64,000 nucleotides of DNA, from the NCBI GenBank assembly GCA_003151735.1, contig PLYI01000054.1, positions 1 through 64,000 of the forward strand, in the 5' to 3' direction. Position 1 is the stretch's first letter. Every line of letters starts with the position of its first letter. This document shows positions 1 through 9,112 of the stretch, in pieces. Position numbers and translations under genes: made by a program. Under the pieces are notes generated by a model. It saw only the letters and a list, made by a program, of their open reading frames with translations. It was not told the origin of the DNA and ran no database searches. The DNA comes from Candidatus Bathyarchaeota archaeon (GTDB lineage Archaea > Thermoproteota > Bathyarchaeia > Bathyarchaeales > Bathycorpusculaceae).

Positions 1-278
1 CGTATTAACAAAGTAGAAGCCTGAACTCTTGGATGCCGATCGAGAAAGGTGGAGGGCGAATAGGGAAACGCTTTTTTCTCTTCTTAAGCAAGTATGAAAG
101 TAACTTATGCCCGCAAAGTGCACTGAAAATCGACTAGATCATTAAATTTTGCTGTTACAAAGACCTTAATGTATGAGTAATCAGAGTTGCACAAAGACCA
201 CTTCTAAGGGTTAAAAAAGGGAAAAGGTAGTTGTTGACGCGGAAATAAAAACAGATATTGACGAACTCACCGTGAGCC

Positions 279-461
279 TTGAGAATGGTAAGAAAAAAAA
301 GGGTTCTAGTAGAAGATATTGCCAAGTTCGCCTTCGAGGTATTAACAAGCTTTATTGAGGTAATTGAAAACGTCAAAGGCCTTACTGGAGAACAGAAAAA
401 AGAAGTTGTGCTCTCAAGCGTTAAGGAAATTTATTACAAAGTTAACCCGACATACCCTTGA
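279..461 (+). CDS. Small hypothetical helical protein
   Basis: A 60-residue reading frame (58 if the second ATG at 285 is used) with a very basic start (VRKKR) followed by an amphipathic helical stretch rich in V, I, E and K. No family is recognised. The amino-acid pattern looks like a real protein, whereas the opposite strand reads as low-complexity Leu/Thr. It stands alone at the left edge with no partner nearby. It could equally be a fragment of a longer regulator. Confidence 0.4.
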   Translation: MRMVRKKRVLVEDIAKFAFEVLTSFIEVIENVKGLTGEQKKEVVLSSVKEIYYKVNPTYP

Positions 462-529
462 TATCTAAACCTTTTGAAACACTGACAGAAGCATTTTGCT
501 GGGCAAAGCCTTAGGCAAATTCACATATG

Positions 530-856
530 TCATTGTAAGCAGGTATAACGGAAAAAGGCGTGTTCAAAAGCTTGTTTTCGCATGGTTTCGGAGACCTTTA
601 TTTCCTTTATAACCTTTGGTTTTCCTCCGACCAATCTCAAAATATCTTCAGTCCTGTCGAATATCTTCTCATTGGTCTTCAAATCTTCAGGTTCTATAAA
701 CTTGAATTCGAAGCTATCAGTATGTTCTTTGGAAAATTGCCCAAAGTCTCGTATAGGGTTTCCAGAAATGTCGGTCTGACCGTGAATTCTGTATTTGTTA
801 GTATATGGTATACTACTTGGAATAATACCTATTATCTTAGGATATTGGATTTTCAA
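530..856 (-). CDS. Hypothetical protein, possibly a fragment
   Basis: A 108-residue frame with balanced composition. It contains an N-terminal stretch with IIGIIPSSIPY and a C-terminal half rich in charged residues (LKTNEKIFDRTEDILRLVGG). I do not recognise the family. Two overlapping frames on the + strand are poorer (hydrophobic, Phe/Ser-rich) and look like shadows. It sits in a gene-poor, decayed stretch, so it may be a remnant of a longer gene. Confidence 0.4.
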   Translation of the reverse strand: MKIQYPKIIGIIPSSIPYTNKYRIHGQTDISGNPIRDFGQFSKEHTDSFEFKFIEPEDLKTNEKIFDRTEDILRLVGGKPKVIKEIKVSETMRKQAFEHAFFRYTCLQ

Positions 857-875
857 GCAAAAAACTTACAAAACA

Positions 876-968
876 ATGGGTGAAATTGCAATAGTTCTTG
901 GAATTGCAGGAATTGTATTTTCTCTGATATTAGGAATGTTAAATCATAACGTGTCAAACTTACTATAA
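876..968 (+). CDS. Tiny single-helix membrane ORF (uncertain)
   Basis: A 30-codon ATG-to-TAA frame encoding almost only a transmembrane helix (IAIVLGIAGIVFSLILG). There is no clear ribosome binding site and no recognised family. It could be a microprotein or the truncated end of a membrane gene. Confidence 0.2.
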   Translation: MGEIAIVLGIAGIVFSLILGMLNHNVSNLL

Positions 969-1700
969 TAGCCTTGTATCTTTTTCAATCTTCCTTGAAA
1001 TTTGAGTGGTAAATCTTTTGCGGCTATAGGTAATCGGTTTAGTAATCAGTTTAGTAGCAGTGAATATCCAATGTAGTTAGTTCTCGTTAGCGCGCTGCTT
1101 TGTCCCGATATTACGTGTTGAAATAGGTCGGTGAGATTGCCTTGTCATCTCTTCCTATGTTTTCGGTTGCTTCTCGATTCAGAACCAAGCACAGCAGAAC
1201 AGTTCACCTAATAGAAAAATGAAAAATGTTCGTTTAGGCAGACGCTAACCGAAACAAACTTTACTGCTGCACACGTACAGAGGTTTTGATTATTCGTTTT
1301 AAGCGAACAGTGACGCTTAGATGGCAACCGTTGCAGTTTTCTACCGGGTCAATCTCAATGGCAAGGAGCAAGTCATTCTCGATAAACACTTGTCTACCGG
1401 TACCGAATGCGAAATTCATTTTACTCGGAACATGCTCAATTTATCCCAGTCTCTTACGCTAGAAGCTTGCGCTATCAGTTCCTGAGCTCAAACTTCCAAA
1501 AACTATCGATTTTTAATAAAATTGCGATTATTTGTCGATTACTCTTCAGTTCCCTTTTTGCTTTGCACTTTTTCATCTTCTCAAAAGTTCGACGAGTTTT
1601 CTATATTCTTGTTACGTGATCTCGCCTTTAGCCATCTGAGTTTTAGAATTTGTACTGGATCCTCAGTTGATGAAAAACTTCCCTCCAGTTCCTGCGGTCG
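969..1700. other. Long stretch without a convincing gene
   Basis: Roughly 730 bases with stops in all frames. The only fair frame is a roughly 54-codon ATG frame starting at 1321 on the + strand (MATVAVFYRVNLNGKEQ...), which reads plausibly at its start but matches nothing I know. The frames at 1407-1704 are Phe/Ser-rich and look non-coding. Confidence 0.5.
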
Positions 1701-1726
1701 CTGACGGGCATCCTGAAGGATGTCAG
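1701..1726. terminator. Stem-loop downstream of small membrane gene
   Basis: CTGA and CATCC at 1701-1713 pair with GGATG and TCAG at 1718-1726 around a TGAA loop, with a short bulge. It lies a few bases beyond the 3' end of the leftward gene at 1735-1932, as expected for a transcript end structure. There is no strong U-tract. Confidence 0.3.
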
Positions 1727-1734
1727 TAGGGAAA

Positions 1735-1932
1735 TTATGGTTTCTTTTCCTTTTTCTTTCCATACCAGTAGATTGGCACAGCGATAAGCCAGGTTATTAT
1801 TCCGCTTATCGGCGCAAACGGATCCAATGCAGAGTACCCAAGTAAGCTTTTAGGATATCCAGGTACAGGAATGAATGTGGAAATTCCCAAAACGACTAAG
1901 ATTGCTATGACAAGCCAATAATACCACTTCAA
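1735..1932 (-). CDS. Small two-helix membrane protein
   Basis: A 65-residue protein with two hydrophobic helices (about residues 4-20 and 40-57) joined by a Pro/Gly-rich loop. It ends in a lysine-rich tail (KKKEKKP), which suggests a cytoplasmic C-terminus. A purine-rich AGGAGG-like sequence precedes the ATG. The family is unknown. The layout is typical of archaeal small membrane proteins. Confidence 0.55.
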   Translation of the reverse strand: MKWYYWLVIAILVVLGISTFIPVPGYPKSLLGYSALDPFAPISGIITWLIAVPIYWYGKKKEKKP

Positions 1933-2039
1933 CTAGTTTTGCCTCCTGATTACACTTACCAGCAAGCACAAAAATTTTTCCCGAAACTTGGCGCCGTCTC
2001 TAGCGCACGTTATTGACATTTTTCGCTAATCCCCATATT

Positions 2040-2062
2040 TTTTATTATTATTATTATTATAA
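2040..2062. repeat. (TTA)n simple repeat
   Basis: About six tandem TTA units in an AT-rich spacer next to the nitroreductase remnant. It is probably slippage-prone, non-coding sequence. Confidence 0.7.
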
Positions 2063-2074
2063 ATATCTTTTTAT

Positions 2075-2224
2075 CTATTTATCTCTATTGAATGTTTTGA
2101 CGATCCACACGTGATGCTTGCCGCCACCAACGAAGTTCTCCGCTACATGTCCTTCATCCAAATAGATGTATCTGTAAGCTCTCTGTGAGTATTTCCACTT
2201 TGACCTCCTAAAGACAGCCGACAT
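2075..2224 (-). pseudogene. Nitroreductase (SagB/ThcOx-type) remnant
   Basis: A 50-codon open frame contains AVFRRSKWKYSQRAYRY followed by IYLDEGHVAEN. This closely matches the conserved core of SagB-type FMN nitroreductases, where 'kYg.rayRY..le.GHvaqN' precedes the flavin-contacting region. Both the N-terminal FMN-binding part and the C-terminal third are missing, and the frame runs into unrelated sequence after AEN. The catalytic domain normally needs about 200 residues, so this is a decayed fragment. It lies between other broken redox genes. Confidence 0.6.
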
Positions 2225-2618
2225 CCTGGACAGCAGAGTTGTGGAACTGGGAAGCGCGCATGCGTGTTGAGACCGTGTGAAAAATCAAATATAATTTACC
2301 TTGTGTACTGGACATTTTTTCCGCTTGTTGCACTACCGAAAGATTTCTCTTCCTTTTTTCTGGTAAATTGAGGTCAGAATCTTCCACCGACTCAGAATAT
2401 CTCAAGAGGAAGGACTCAGACTCGGTCGGGGATAAGTCCATAGAGACTCAACCCGCATCAGGCTCGAATCCAATCATTAATTTCCCATTTTTTTTATGAC
2501 AGAATGCCAAAAAATCACTTAGAATGCTCGCAACAAGTTATATATGGAATTCCGAAGTTACTTTTTTAGAGCTTGTTCTATTCGTGCGTCTACCAAGAGA
2601 TGTTGGAGGTGAAAAACT

Positions 2619-3091
2619 ATGAGTAATTTGGTTGTACCCAAAATAAAGATAGTCGACATAATTCAAATCGGAACCGTTGTGAGAGATCTGCAGAAGACAG
2701 TGGACAACTATTGGGCGACATTCGGAATCGGCCCTTGGCAGATCGTCAGAATGGAGCTACCGATCCTCAGGGAAGTGACCCTGCGGGGAAAACCCGTTGA
2801 GGCCTCAATGCTGGCGGCAATTGCACAGAGTGGTAGCATTCAGCTGGAACTGATACAGCCACTTGAAGGCCCGAGCATCTAGAAGGAGTTCCTGGAGAAG
2901 AGGGGCGGGGGGCTCCATCATATCCAGTCGCTTGTCCAAAACCCTAAAGTGGTGCTAGCCGCGTTCAAGGAAATGACAGTTGACGTGCTCATGAGTGGGG
3001 GGTCGGTGACAACATATTCTACTACATGGACACTGAGCCGCTTCTGGGAATCATCCTCGAGTTCATAGACACTGGTTCGCGAGGGTTATGA
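2619..3091 (+). pseudogene. VOC (glyoxalase/methylmalonyl-CoA epimerase-like) pseudogene
   Basis: The first 87 codons read as a VOC-fold protein: DIIQIGTVVRDLQKTVDNYW, then FGIGPWQ. The frame stops at TAG (2880-2882) exactly where relatives have Tyr in 'GPSIYKEFLEKRG'. Beyond it the same frame continues with EFLEKRGGGLHHIQSLV. A second lesion in the G-run near 2998 moves the coding frame to DNIFYYMDTEPLLG. One nonsense codon plus one frameshift make a working product unlikely. A good ribosome binding site (GGAGGTG) is still present before the ATG. Confidence 0.8.
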
Positions 3092-3276
3092 TCTGCCATA
3101 TGCGCCAAAACAACGAAAATTTGGCAATTCTTGGCATTTTTCTTAAAAATGGTTGAAGCTGGCTCAAGGAAATAGAACCCAAAAGTATCCGAGGTTGCCG
3201 AACATAACCAGCTTACAAATCATCGTGTTTCCTCCTAACAATCTTTAAAGGCTGAGCTCATATACGTCGCGTTGTG

Positions 3277-4270
3277 CTAAACAACATTCTGTGGATTACC
3301 GGAAACGAAAGCAGCCACGTTTTCCACTGTTGTTTCAAGTATTCTTTCCATGGCTTCTTTACTATAGAAAGCTATGTGAGGAGTAAAAACAACATTGTCT
3401 TTGCTCAGCAGAATGTGATCCTTAACTAAGTTGGCCAAGACCTCGAGGTTTTTAGGATCGTATAAAAGTTGGTTCTCCTCCTTTATGAGTTCCTCGCCTT
3501 CAAAGACGTCAAGCCCAACACCAGACAAAATTTTCTTGTCGAGGGCATCGATTAATGCTTCAGTGTCCACGATGCTTCCTCTTGCAGTGTTTATCAGAAT
3601 AGCGCTTTTCTTTACAAGTTTGAATGTATCTTTGTTCATGAGATGATGCGTTGCTTTAATGTAAGGAACGTGCAGCGTGATTACATCTGATATAGCTAAA
3701 AGGTCCTCCAGCGAAACATATTCAAACCCCAAGACCTCAGATAGGAGTCTGTTTTGATGGACGTCATAGGCAACAACATTCATGCCGAAACCCTTTGCAA
3801 TCCTAATGACATGCAAGCCGATTTGACCAGTTCATATGACGCCTATGGTTTTATCTTTCAAATCGAACCCCTCTAACCCCTCTATTGAGGTTTTGTTCGA
3901 AGCGTTTAATGCAGGTCTTACAGATGTTTCTTGACAAGGACAGAATCAAAGCAAAAGTGTGCTCGGCAACAGTGTTCTCCCCGTAAGAAGGAACATTGCA
4001 AACTGTAATCCCCTGTTTCTTGCACGCTTCTGCATCGATATGATCGAAGCCGGTGGATCTTGTGGTTATTAATTTCAAATTTGGGATTTCCCGAATGATT
4101 TGCTCGTCTATTTTAGAGTAGATGAAAACTGAAACGGCATCAGAATCTTTTGTTTGCGGGGCATTTGCCAAACTTAATTTTTCAATTGAGAATTTCAGTT
4201 GGTGACCGTCCAGCTTCTTTTTGAGGTATTCTTCTTCCCAGTCTTTGACTTCGAAAAATGCTATTCTCAT
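3277..4270 (-). pseudogene. D-2-hydroxyacid dehydrogenase pseudogene
   Basis: This was an NAD-dependent D-lactate/phosphoglycerate dehydrogenase-family protein. The N-terminal half (3851-4270) has the substrate domain with TRSTGFDHIDAEA and NVPSYGENTVAEH. The C-terminal half (3277-3816) has the NAD domain, INTARGSIVDTEAL and the catalytic-His region TPHIAFYS. A frameshift near 3925 and a TGA at 3832-3834 separate them. The TGA replaces the first glycine of the GxGxxG nucleotide motif (I-stop-TGQIG). Two independent lesions argue for true decay. Confidence 0.85.
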
Positions 4271-4380
4271 CTTTTCCGCCTCCTAAACAGCCTATACTAA
4301 GTTGAAGCTATTGTATCTTGACTTTTTCAGATGGAGAATACCAAGTACACGCTATTACATCGTCATTCGTGAAGGAATGT

Positions 4381-4680
4381 TTAGAGAACTCGTTGCAATT
4401 CGGCAATGCGATTTTGAACAGTTTTGGAAAGCTCTTTCCTCAAATTTTCATCTTGTGACCCTGCCTTAATCTGGCCAATTCTCTTGGCTAGTTCTTCATC
4501 GCCAACATTGTTTTTGAAACATCTTTGAAAATCTTTACGTTGAAAATAAACACGACAGATTGAATAGGTATTATTAGGAGTTTTTCAGCGAACTCAACAC
4601 TACTGCTTGCAGTTATTCCAGTGTTTTTTCCGTGTTCAATGAAAAATTGAAAACCATGTCCAAGAGGCACGGTGTTGAGT
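4381..4680 (-). pseudogene. DUF5752-like pseudogene, paralogue of 9113-9484
   Basis: The first part reads FQFFIEHGKNTGITASSSVEF. After a one-base shift near 4545 it continues YFQRKDFQRCFKNNVGDEEL, then AKRIGQ and ELSKTVQNRIAEL. This lines up end to end with the intact protein at 9113-9484 (FHFNTEKGVYIGI..., FHYARGDFQKW..GDEELANRI). The start of the gene is not visible. It lies immediately downstream of the P-type ATPase on the same strand. Confidence 0.75.
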
Positions 4681-4684
4681 AGGT

Positions 4685-7147
4685 TTAGGTTTTTCCCTTT
4701 TGTGTACGTGCACCTGAAGTGTTTAGTAGCTTGTATAGACGCACTTTTGCAAAATCAGTTACTACAAAAAGTGATAGAGCATAACCCCAAACGAACGCAG
4801 CTATCCCCCAGCCCATTGCAGGAAGCAGAATACCATACACCGTAATTATTGTAGCAGTAAGTTGAGTGGCAATGATTGCAAAAAGAAGAGGCTTAGCAGG
4901 TTTCACCGACCAAAAATGACCCTTAGTCCTCGCGACAAACACGGTTAAATGTCCCCCCACTGAGAGCTTCAAATATATAAGCGATTGCAGCACAAGTGGG
5001 TTTAACTTCAGCACAATCAATCCGATGTAGAGCATTCCGAAGGACGAAAACACCCCGATTACACCAAGAAACGTCGCGATCCCCAGCAAAGTCCGCATGT
5101 CCCATTCTTCCGGTTTATCCGAGTATTTCACGTTATCATAAGCTATAGTCATAATCGGCAGGTCATTTAGAAGCGCCAACAAAACAAGCATCAAAGCAGT
5201 AACAGGGAAAAACTGGAAAATAACGATCGACGCAGTAATGAAAAGCAGCACCCTTATCGTTTCAGAAATGCGGTACGTGCAATAATTCGTCATCCGCTGG
5301 AAAATCTTGCGACTCTCCTTAATCGCATCAATAATAACAGAAAGACCAGGCCGAGTCAGAACTATAGCCGCTGCAGACTTCGCAGCGTCGGTAGCGCCCT
5401 CAACAGCAATACCAGCGTTAGCTTTCTTCAAAGCAGGCGCATCATTAACCCCATCACCAGTCATGCCCACAATATGCCCCTTTTCTTGAAGAAGCTCAAC
5501 AATACGGTACTTATGTTCAGGGAAGACTTCCGCAAAACCTTGAGCCGCTTCAACCACGCCTTGAGCCTCACTGTCAGACTTATCCAAAAAAGCAGCCGGC
5601 AAAACAATATCGTTCCCAAGATTTACTTGACTCGAAATTTCCTTGGCAATAGCTATATGGTCACCGGTAACCATTTTCACATTAACACCCATAGATTGAG
5701 CCGTCTTTATTGTCTGAGCAGAATCTTCCCTTGGCGGATCAAACAAACCAATTAAACCCGCAAACTGCCACCTATTATCCCCATCAGTGCGAGCCACACC
5801 CAACGCACGATAACCTTTCTTAGCAAATTCATCAACATCCTTTGTCAATTTGTCGTTAATTGATTTCTTATCCTCGATCAAGGCCAGAATCGCCTGAGCG
5901 GCCCCCTTAGTTACCTTAAACTGGCTTTCATCCTCGCCCTGCACGGTTGCCTCTGTTCTCTTTATGACTGGATCAAAGGGCTTAAAACTGGTCACTTTCA
6001 TGTGTTCAATTTTAGCGGCAATATCGGGTGTGCTTTTGGTTTTTGCCAAGATTGCTTTGTCGATTGGATCTTGATCTTCTTCTCTTGAAGCCAGCGCACT
6101 GAACAATAGTACGTCATTTTCTTTGAATTCGCCATAAGTTTTGGTTCCTCCCAAAGTGAGCGCATTCTTGGTGATAGTGCCAGTTTTATCTGAGCATAAC
6201 ACATCCATGCTTGCCATTTCCTCAATCGCGACCAATTTGCTAACGATCGCTTCCTTCTTCGCTAGAGCTATGGCGCCTACAGCCATTGTGACTGACAGGA
6301 CAACGGGAAGTGCTGCTGGGATCCCGGCAACGGTCAAGACTAATGCAAACTGAATAATGTCTAAGATGTTTTGACCGCGAAAAATCGAAACCAGAACGAT
6401 TACTAATACGAGTCCTATCGCTATGAAAATCAGGTAATCCCCTATTTTGCTGATGGCTTTTTGAAAGTGACTTGGGGTTTGCGCTATCTCCACGAGTTTG
6501 GCGGTTTTCCCGAAAAAAGTTTTTGCAGCGGTATTGACAACGAGCGCATTCATTTCACCCTGTTTTACGATGGAGCTCGCGTATCCGATGTCGGAGAGAT
6601 GCTTCTCTACAGGAAGAGACTCACCGGTTAATGCAGATTCGTCAGTTAAGAGATAGTCTCCATCTATTAGTTTTACGTCGGCGGGGATTATGTCGCCTAA
6701 TCGCAGTCGAACAATGTCGCCTGGCACAAGTTTTTCAGCGAGTGTTTCCTGCCATTTATCATCTCGCAGGACCCGTGCTTTTAGGGCAAGTCTTTTCTTT
6801 AGCAGTTCTATTGCGTTTCCTGCTTTGCGTTCTTGCCAAGATCCTACTATGGCGTTTACCATTAGTAGCGTTAAGATTATTGCAAAATCGGGCCATCGTT
6901 GTATGACTGCAGACATTATTACTGCTGCTTCAATCATCCATGGTATTGGACCCCAAAAATAGTGAAGAAACTTTAGTAGTCGGTTAACTTTTTTCTCCTG
7001 AATTTCATTAGGTCCGTATTGCTGAAGTCGTTTTTCAGCTTCTGAGGAAGATAGACCGCCCTTGCCCGCTGAAAGTTTGTTTAATAGTTCATCAAGGTTG
7101 GCTTTCTTCGCCTCTTCTGTGGTTAAGAGAACTTGGCTCACAAACAA
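4685..7147 (-). CDS. P-type H+-ATPase (plasma-membrane proton efflux type)
   Basis: An 820-residue P3A-type ATPase that would pump protons out of the cell using ATP. Visible landmarks are an N-terminal cation-ATPase domain, TGES of the actuator domain near residue 174, the phosphorylation motif CSDKTGT near residue 319, GDGVNDAPALKKA near 560, and paired membrane helices at about 65-110, 240-300 and in the last 220 residues. The length matches the archaeal/plant-type PMA family. The start overlaps by 10 bases the end of a small membrane ORF upstream. It is intact, unlike most of its neighbours, so acid or membrane-potential control may still be under selection. Confidence 0.93.
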   Translation of the reverse strand: MFVSQVLLTTEEAKKANLDELLNKLSAGKGGLSSSEAEKRLQQYGPNEIQEKKVNRLLKFLHYFWGPIPWMIEAAVIMSAVIQRWPDFAIILTLLMVNAIVGSWQERKAGNAIELLKKRLALKARVLRDDKWQETLAEKLVPGDIVRLRLGDIIPADVKLIDGDYLLTDESALTGESLPVEKHLSDIGYASSIVKQGEMNALVVNTAAKTFFGKTAKLVEIAQTPSHFQKAISKIGDYLIFIAIGLVLVIVLVSIFRGQNILDIIQFALVLTVAGIPAALPVVLSVTMAVGAIALAKKEAIVSKLVAIEEMASMDVLCSDKTGTITKNALTLGGTKTYGEFKENDVLLFSALASREEDQDPIDKAILAKTKSTPDIAAKIEHMKVTSFKPFDPVIKRTEATVQGEDESQFKVTKGAAQAILALIEDKKSINDKLTKDVDEFAKKGYRALGVARTDGDNRWQFAGLIGLFDPPREDSAQTIKTAQSMGVNVKMVTGDHIAIAKEISSQVNLGNDIVLPAAFLDKSDSEAQGVVEAAQGFAEVFPEHKYRIVELLQEKGHIVGMTGDGVNDAPALKKANAGIAVEGATDAAKSAAAIVLTRPGLSVIIDAIKESRKIFQRMTNYCTYRISETIRVLLFITASIVIFQFFPVTALMLVLLALLNDLPIMTIAYDNVKYSDKPEEWDMRTLLGIATFLGVIGVFSSFGMLYIGLIVLKLNPLVLQSLIYLKLSVGGHLTVFVARTKGHFWSVKPAKPLLFAIIATQLTATIITVYGILLPAMGWGIAAFVWGYALSLFVVTDFAKVRLYKLLNTSGARTQKGKT

Positions 7148-7368
7148 CCTCGCCTGTTACTGCTTTTCTTCAAGCCCCACGGCAGAGCCCAAAAGACGAC
7201 GGGCAAGGCGAATATTCCTAAAAAGATGATGCTGCCTACACATGGCGCGACTAAGGTGAAGAGACCGATTTCCCATTTCAACATTGATGGATTCGAATTT
7301 GAATTCTTGTCTCTGCTATGTTCCGAATTGGATTCCTTCAAAACTATGCTTTTTCGCGTGCTCTGCAC
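7138..7368 (-). CDS. Possible small membrane protein upstream of the ATPase
   Basis: A 76-residue frame whose second half is one or two hydrophobic helices (about 33-66) followed by a basic tail. From Met29 it reads like a short membrane protein. It overlaps the ATPase start by 10 bases, which suggests translational coupling. The competing + strand frame (7133-7453) has an unlikely composition. No family is recognised, and either frame could be chance. Confidence 0.35.
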   Translation of the reverse strand: MQSTRKSIVLKESNSEHSRDKNSNSNPSMLKWEIGLFTLVAPCVGSIIFLGIFALPVVFWALPWGLKKSSNRRGCL

Positions 7369-7607
7369 GCGCTATACTTGCAAATATAGTTTTCGCATCT
7401 TTTTCGTTAATATGTTTTTCAGAAGACGGGGCTTTGGACAAGAATCTTGTTAATTTTTGATATGACTTTAATCGCAAAATGTGCAGAAATTAACACAAAA
7501 AAGCTAAATTAGCAACGCACTAGCACGCTGCTAAGGTTGTTTTGGATTAGATTAAGTTTTTTCTGTCAAGCAGAGGCATGTGGAAGAATTTTGAAAGCAA
7601 TCTTTTA

Positions 7608-7855
7608 CTAAATGAGAACGCCTACTTGTTTCACTTTGCTAAATACTTCTTTGTTGTGTGGTGCGGTTTTGATAGCTTCAGTGAGGTCTTTCCCTGCTTG
7701 GTGAACGCCCCTATGATCGCCGCCCTGCCATGAACTGTTGTCTGTAACATCGTAACTTTTCCTTCAAATGTTAAGTAAGCTGGTTTTCCCGCTTGTCCAT
7801 TGTACTGCTTTAGTTCTTCCAAATTGAACTTTTTAAGCTCAACATCCCGCGCCAT
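7608..7855 (-). pseudogene. Cytochrome b5-like heme-binding protein, frameshifted
   Basis: The start MARDVELKKFNLEELKQYNG followed by GKPAYLTFEGKV is the classic opening of small prokaryotic cytochrome-b5-like domains. The next codons read TMLQTT in the open frame. Inserting one base at GTTACG restores the family sequence: DVTDNSSWQGGDHRGVHQAG, then KDLTEAIKTAPH. The frame with the heme-ligand region (HRGVHQAGKDL) then ends at TAG (7608-7610). Only one lesion is seen, so a sequencing error in a T-run is a fair alternative to a real mutation. Confidence 0.75.
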
Positions 7856-8122
7856 TTCGCAATTCAACCAATTTCTGAACCTATTTTTAAAAAATAAACT
7901 CAAATTATCACATGAAATTATGGCTTACCGCCTAAGGTTTAGCGTTTAAATTACACGCGAATTAATTGCTAAATAGAATTAGGGGAGGATAGCTGATTAG
8001 AGGTTATAGGCGAATTAGTTGACATTCATGGAAACCCTTTAATTAAATAGAAATATTAGTTTTTACAATAGCTTATTTGAGCTTGGTGTCATTTAATCGT
8101 TCAATTTTGGTTTGGTATTTAC

Positions 8123-8446
8123 ATGTCTGCGGTATTAAAAACAATTTTAAATAAAGTAACTGAAGAAAACTATAAACAAGAAGAAAATGCAGTTGAGCAA
8201 GCATTTCAACGTTATAAATCTCTCCTCATAAAAATTGCCGGTTTTAAGGGAACCGCTGTTTTAATTTCCTTTGAAGGAACCAAACAAGTCGATTCGAAAG
8301 AAGAGCAAGCAGATTTATGCATGCTCGAAAAAGCAAGCTTAATCAAAGGCTATACCAAAAACACTAATCACAACAACACCTGCCGACAATACGAACTCAC
8401 AAAGAAGGGAGCTGAATTAGCAGAGAAACTCTCAAAAGAGGATTGA
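8123..8446 (+). CDS. Hypothetical protein with wHTH-like C-terminus
   Basis: A 107-residue, highly charged protein. Residues 1-30 look helical, the middle contains AGFKGTAVLISFEG, and the end (YELTKKGAELAEKL) is the typical wing-to-helix finish of archaeal winged-helix proteins. It may be a small DNA-binding regulator. It is followed after 9 bases by the DUF2945 gene, so the two are probably one transcript. Confidence 0.55.
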   Translation: MSAVLKTILNKVTEENYKQEENAVEQAFQRYKSLLIKIAGFKGTAVLISFEGTKQVDSKEEQADLCMLEKASLIKGYTKNTNHNNTCRQYELTKKGAELAEKLSKED

Positions 8447-8455
8447 AGTTTACCT

Positions 8456-8674
8456 ATGGATAACGATTTTAAAGTAGGCGATCAAGTTGAGTGGAATTCA
8501 GAAGCAGGAAGAGTTCAGGGAACTATAAAGAAAAAAGTTACCTCCGAAATCGAATTCAAAGGGTACAGGGTTCATGCCTCGAAGGAGGAGCCGCAATATT
8601 TGATTAAGAGCAACAAAACCGAACATTTAGCCATGCACAAAGGATCAGCCCTCCAAAAGATAAGCAAAAAATAA
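8456..8674 (+). CDS. DUF2945 (TUDOR-like) small protein
   Basis: A 72-residue protein with the full DUF2945 pattern: FKVGDQVEWNSEAGRVQGTI near the N-terminus, FKGYRVHASKEEPQYLIKS in the middle and the LAMHKGSAL signature at the end. Members are small SH3/TUDOR-like barrels of unknown role, widespread in bacteria and found sporadically in archaea, which hints at horizontal gain. It follows 8123-8446 closely. Confidence 0.85.
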   Translation: MDNDFKVGDQVEWNSEAGRVQGTIKKKVTSEIEFKGYRVHASKEEPQYLIKSNKTEHLAMHKGSALQKISKK

Positions 8675-8940
8675 AGGCAAGTGAGAGCCTACACCAAGGT
8701 TTCTAGTTATCTTTGTATTTGGCTCCAAAGAAGAAAAATTAAACAATGCAACGGGCTTTGAAAAAATACAATGAAAGATTTTATCTTTCGGGAAAACAAT
8801 CGTAGCACCAGAAACTATTTAAAATAAAATTTTAACTCGTTAACCTTAAAATTCCACAGGAAACTGAAATTTCTGAAGCCTTAAACAAGTTGTTGGCTTC
8901 CATCTACCCAACTTTGTTTCGGCAATTCAATTTAACAGAG

Positions 8941-9084
8941 CTAAATTAGTCCTCCTTCAGCGATGTGTGTTCTTCGGGAATGTCTGTCAGAATCTATTTT
9001 GGTTTCAAACATCATTTTATCTAAAGGACATTGATATTTTCCATCCCCAGTTTTATTAGGATTTGGCACTTGTTTTTTAGACAT
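8941..9084 (-). CDS. 47-residue C2H2-like mini-protein
   Basis: The ATG at 9084 is preceded by GGTGAT at good spacing and the frame runs 47 codons to TAG. The core (YQCPLDKMMFETKIDSDRH, then SRRTH) resembles a C2H2 zinc finger with a hydrophobic pair and HxxxxH-like end. The second cysteine is replaced by leucine-aspartate, so metal binding is uncertain. It is the next gene downstream of 9113-9484 on the same strand, 28 bases away, and may be its operon partner. Confidence 0.5.
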   Translation of the reverse strand: MSKKQVPNPNKTGDGKYQCPLDKMMFETKIDSDRHSRRTHIAEGGLI

Positions 9085-9112
9085 GAAATCACCATAGTCG
9101 AACAAAGACATC

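Noticed and set aside
2208-2441. 77-codon minus-strand ORF before the nitroreductase remnant
   Set aside because: No similarity to the N-terminal part of nitroreductases, Ser/Glu-rich, and out of frame with the conserved remnant.
2430-2480. tRNA-like sequence (CTCGAATCC)
   Set aside because: No acceptor, D or anticodon stem could be folded around it.
2880-2882. In-frame TAG in the VOC gene as pyrrolysine or readthrough codon
   Set aside because: A second lesion (frameshift near 2998) follows in the same gene and no Pyl machinery is in the window. Decay explains both.
7133-7453. 106-codon plus-strand ORF
   Set aside because: Composition is poor (Arg/Phe/Cys-rich) and it overlaps the ATPase start region. 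The minus-strand ORF is slightly better but also uncertain.
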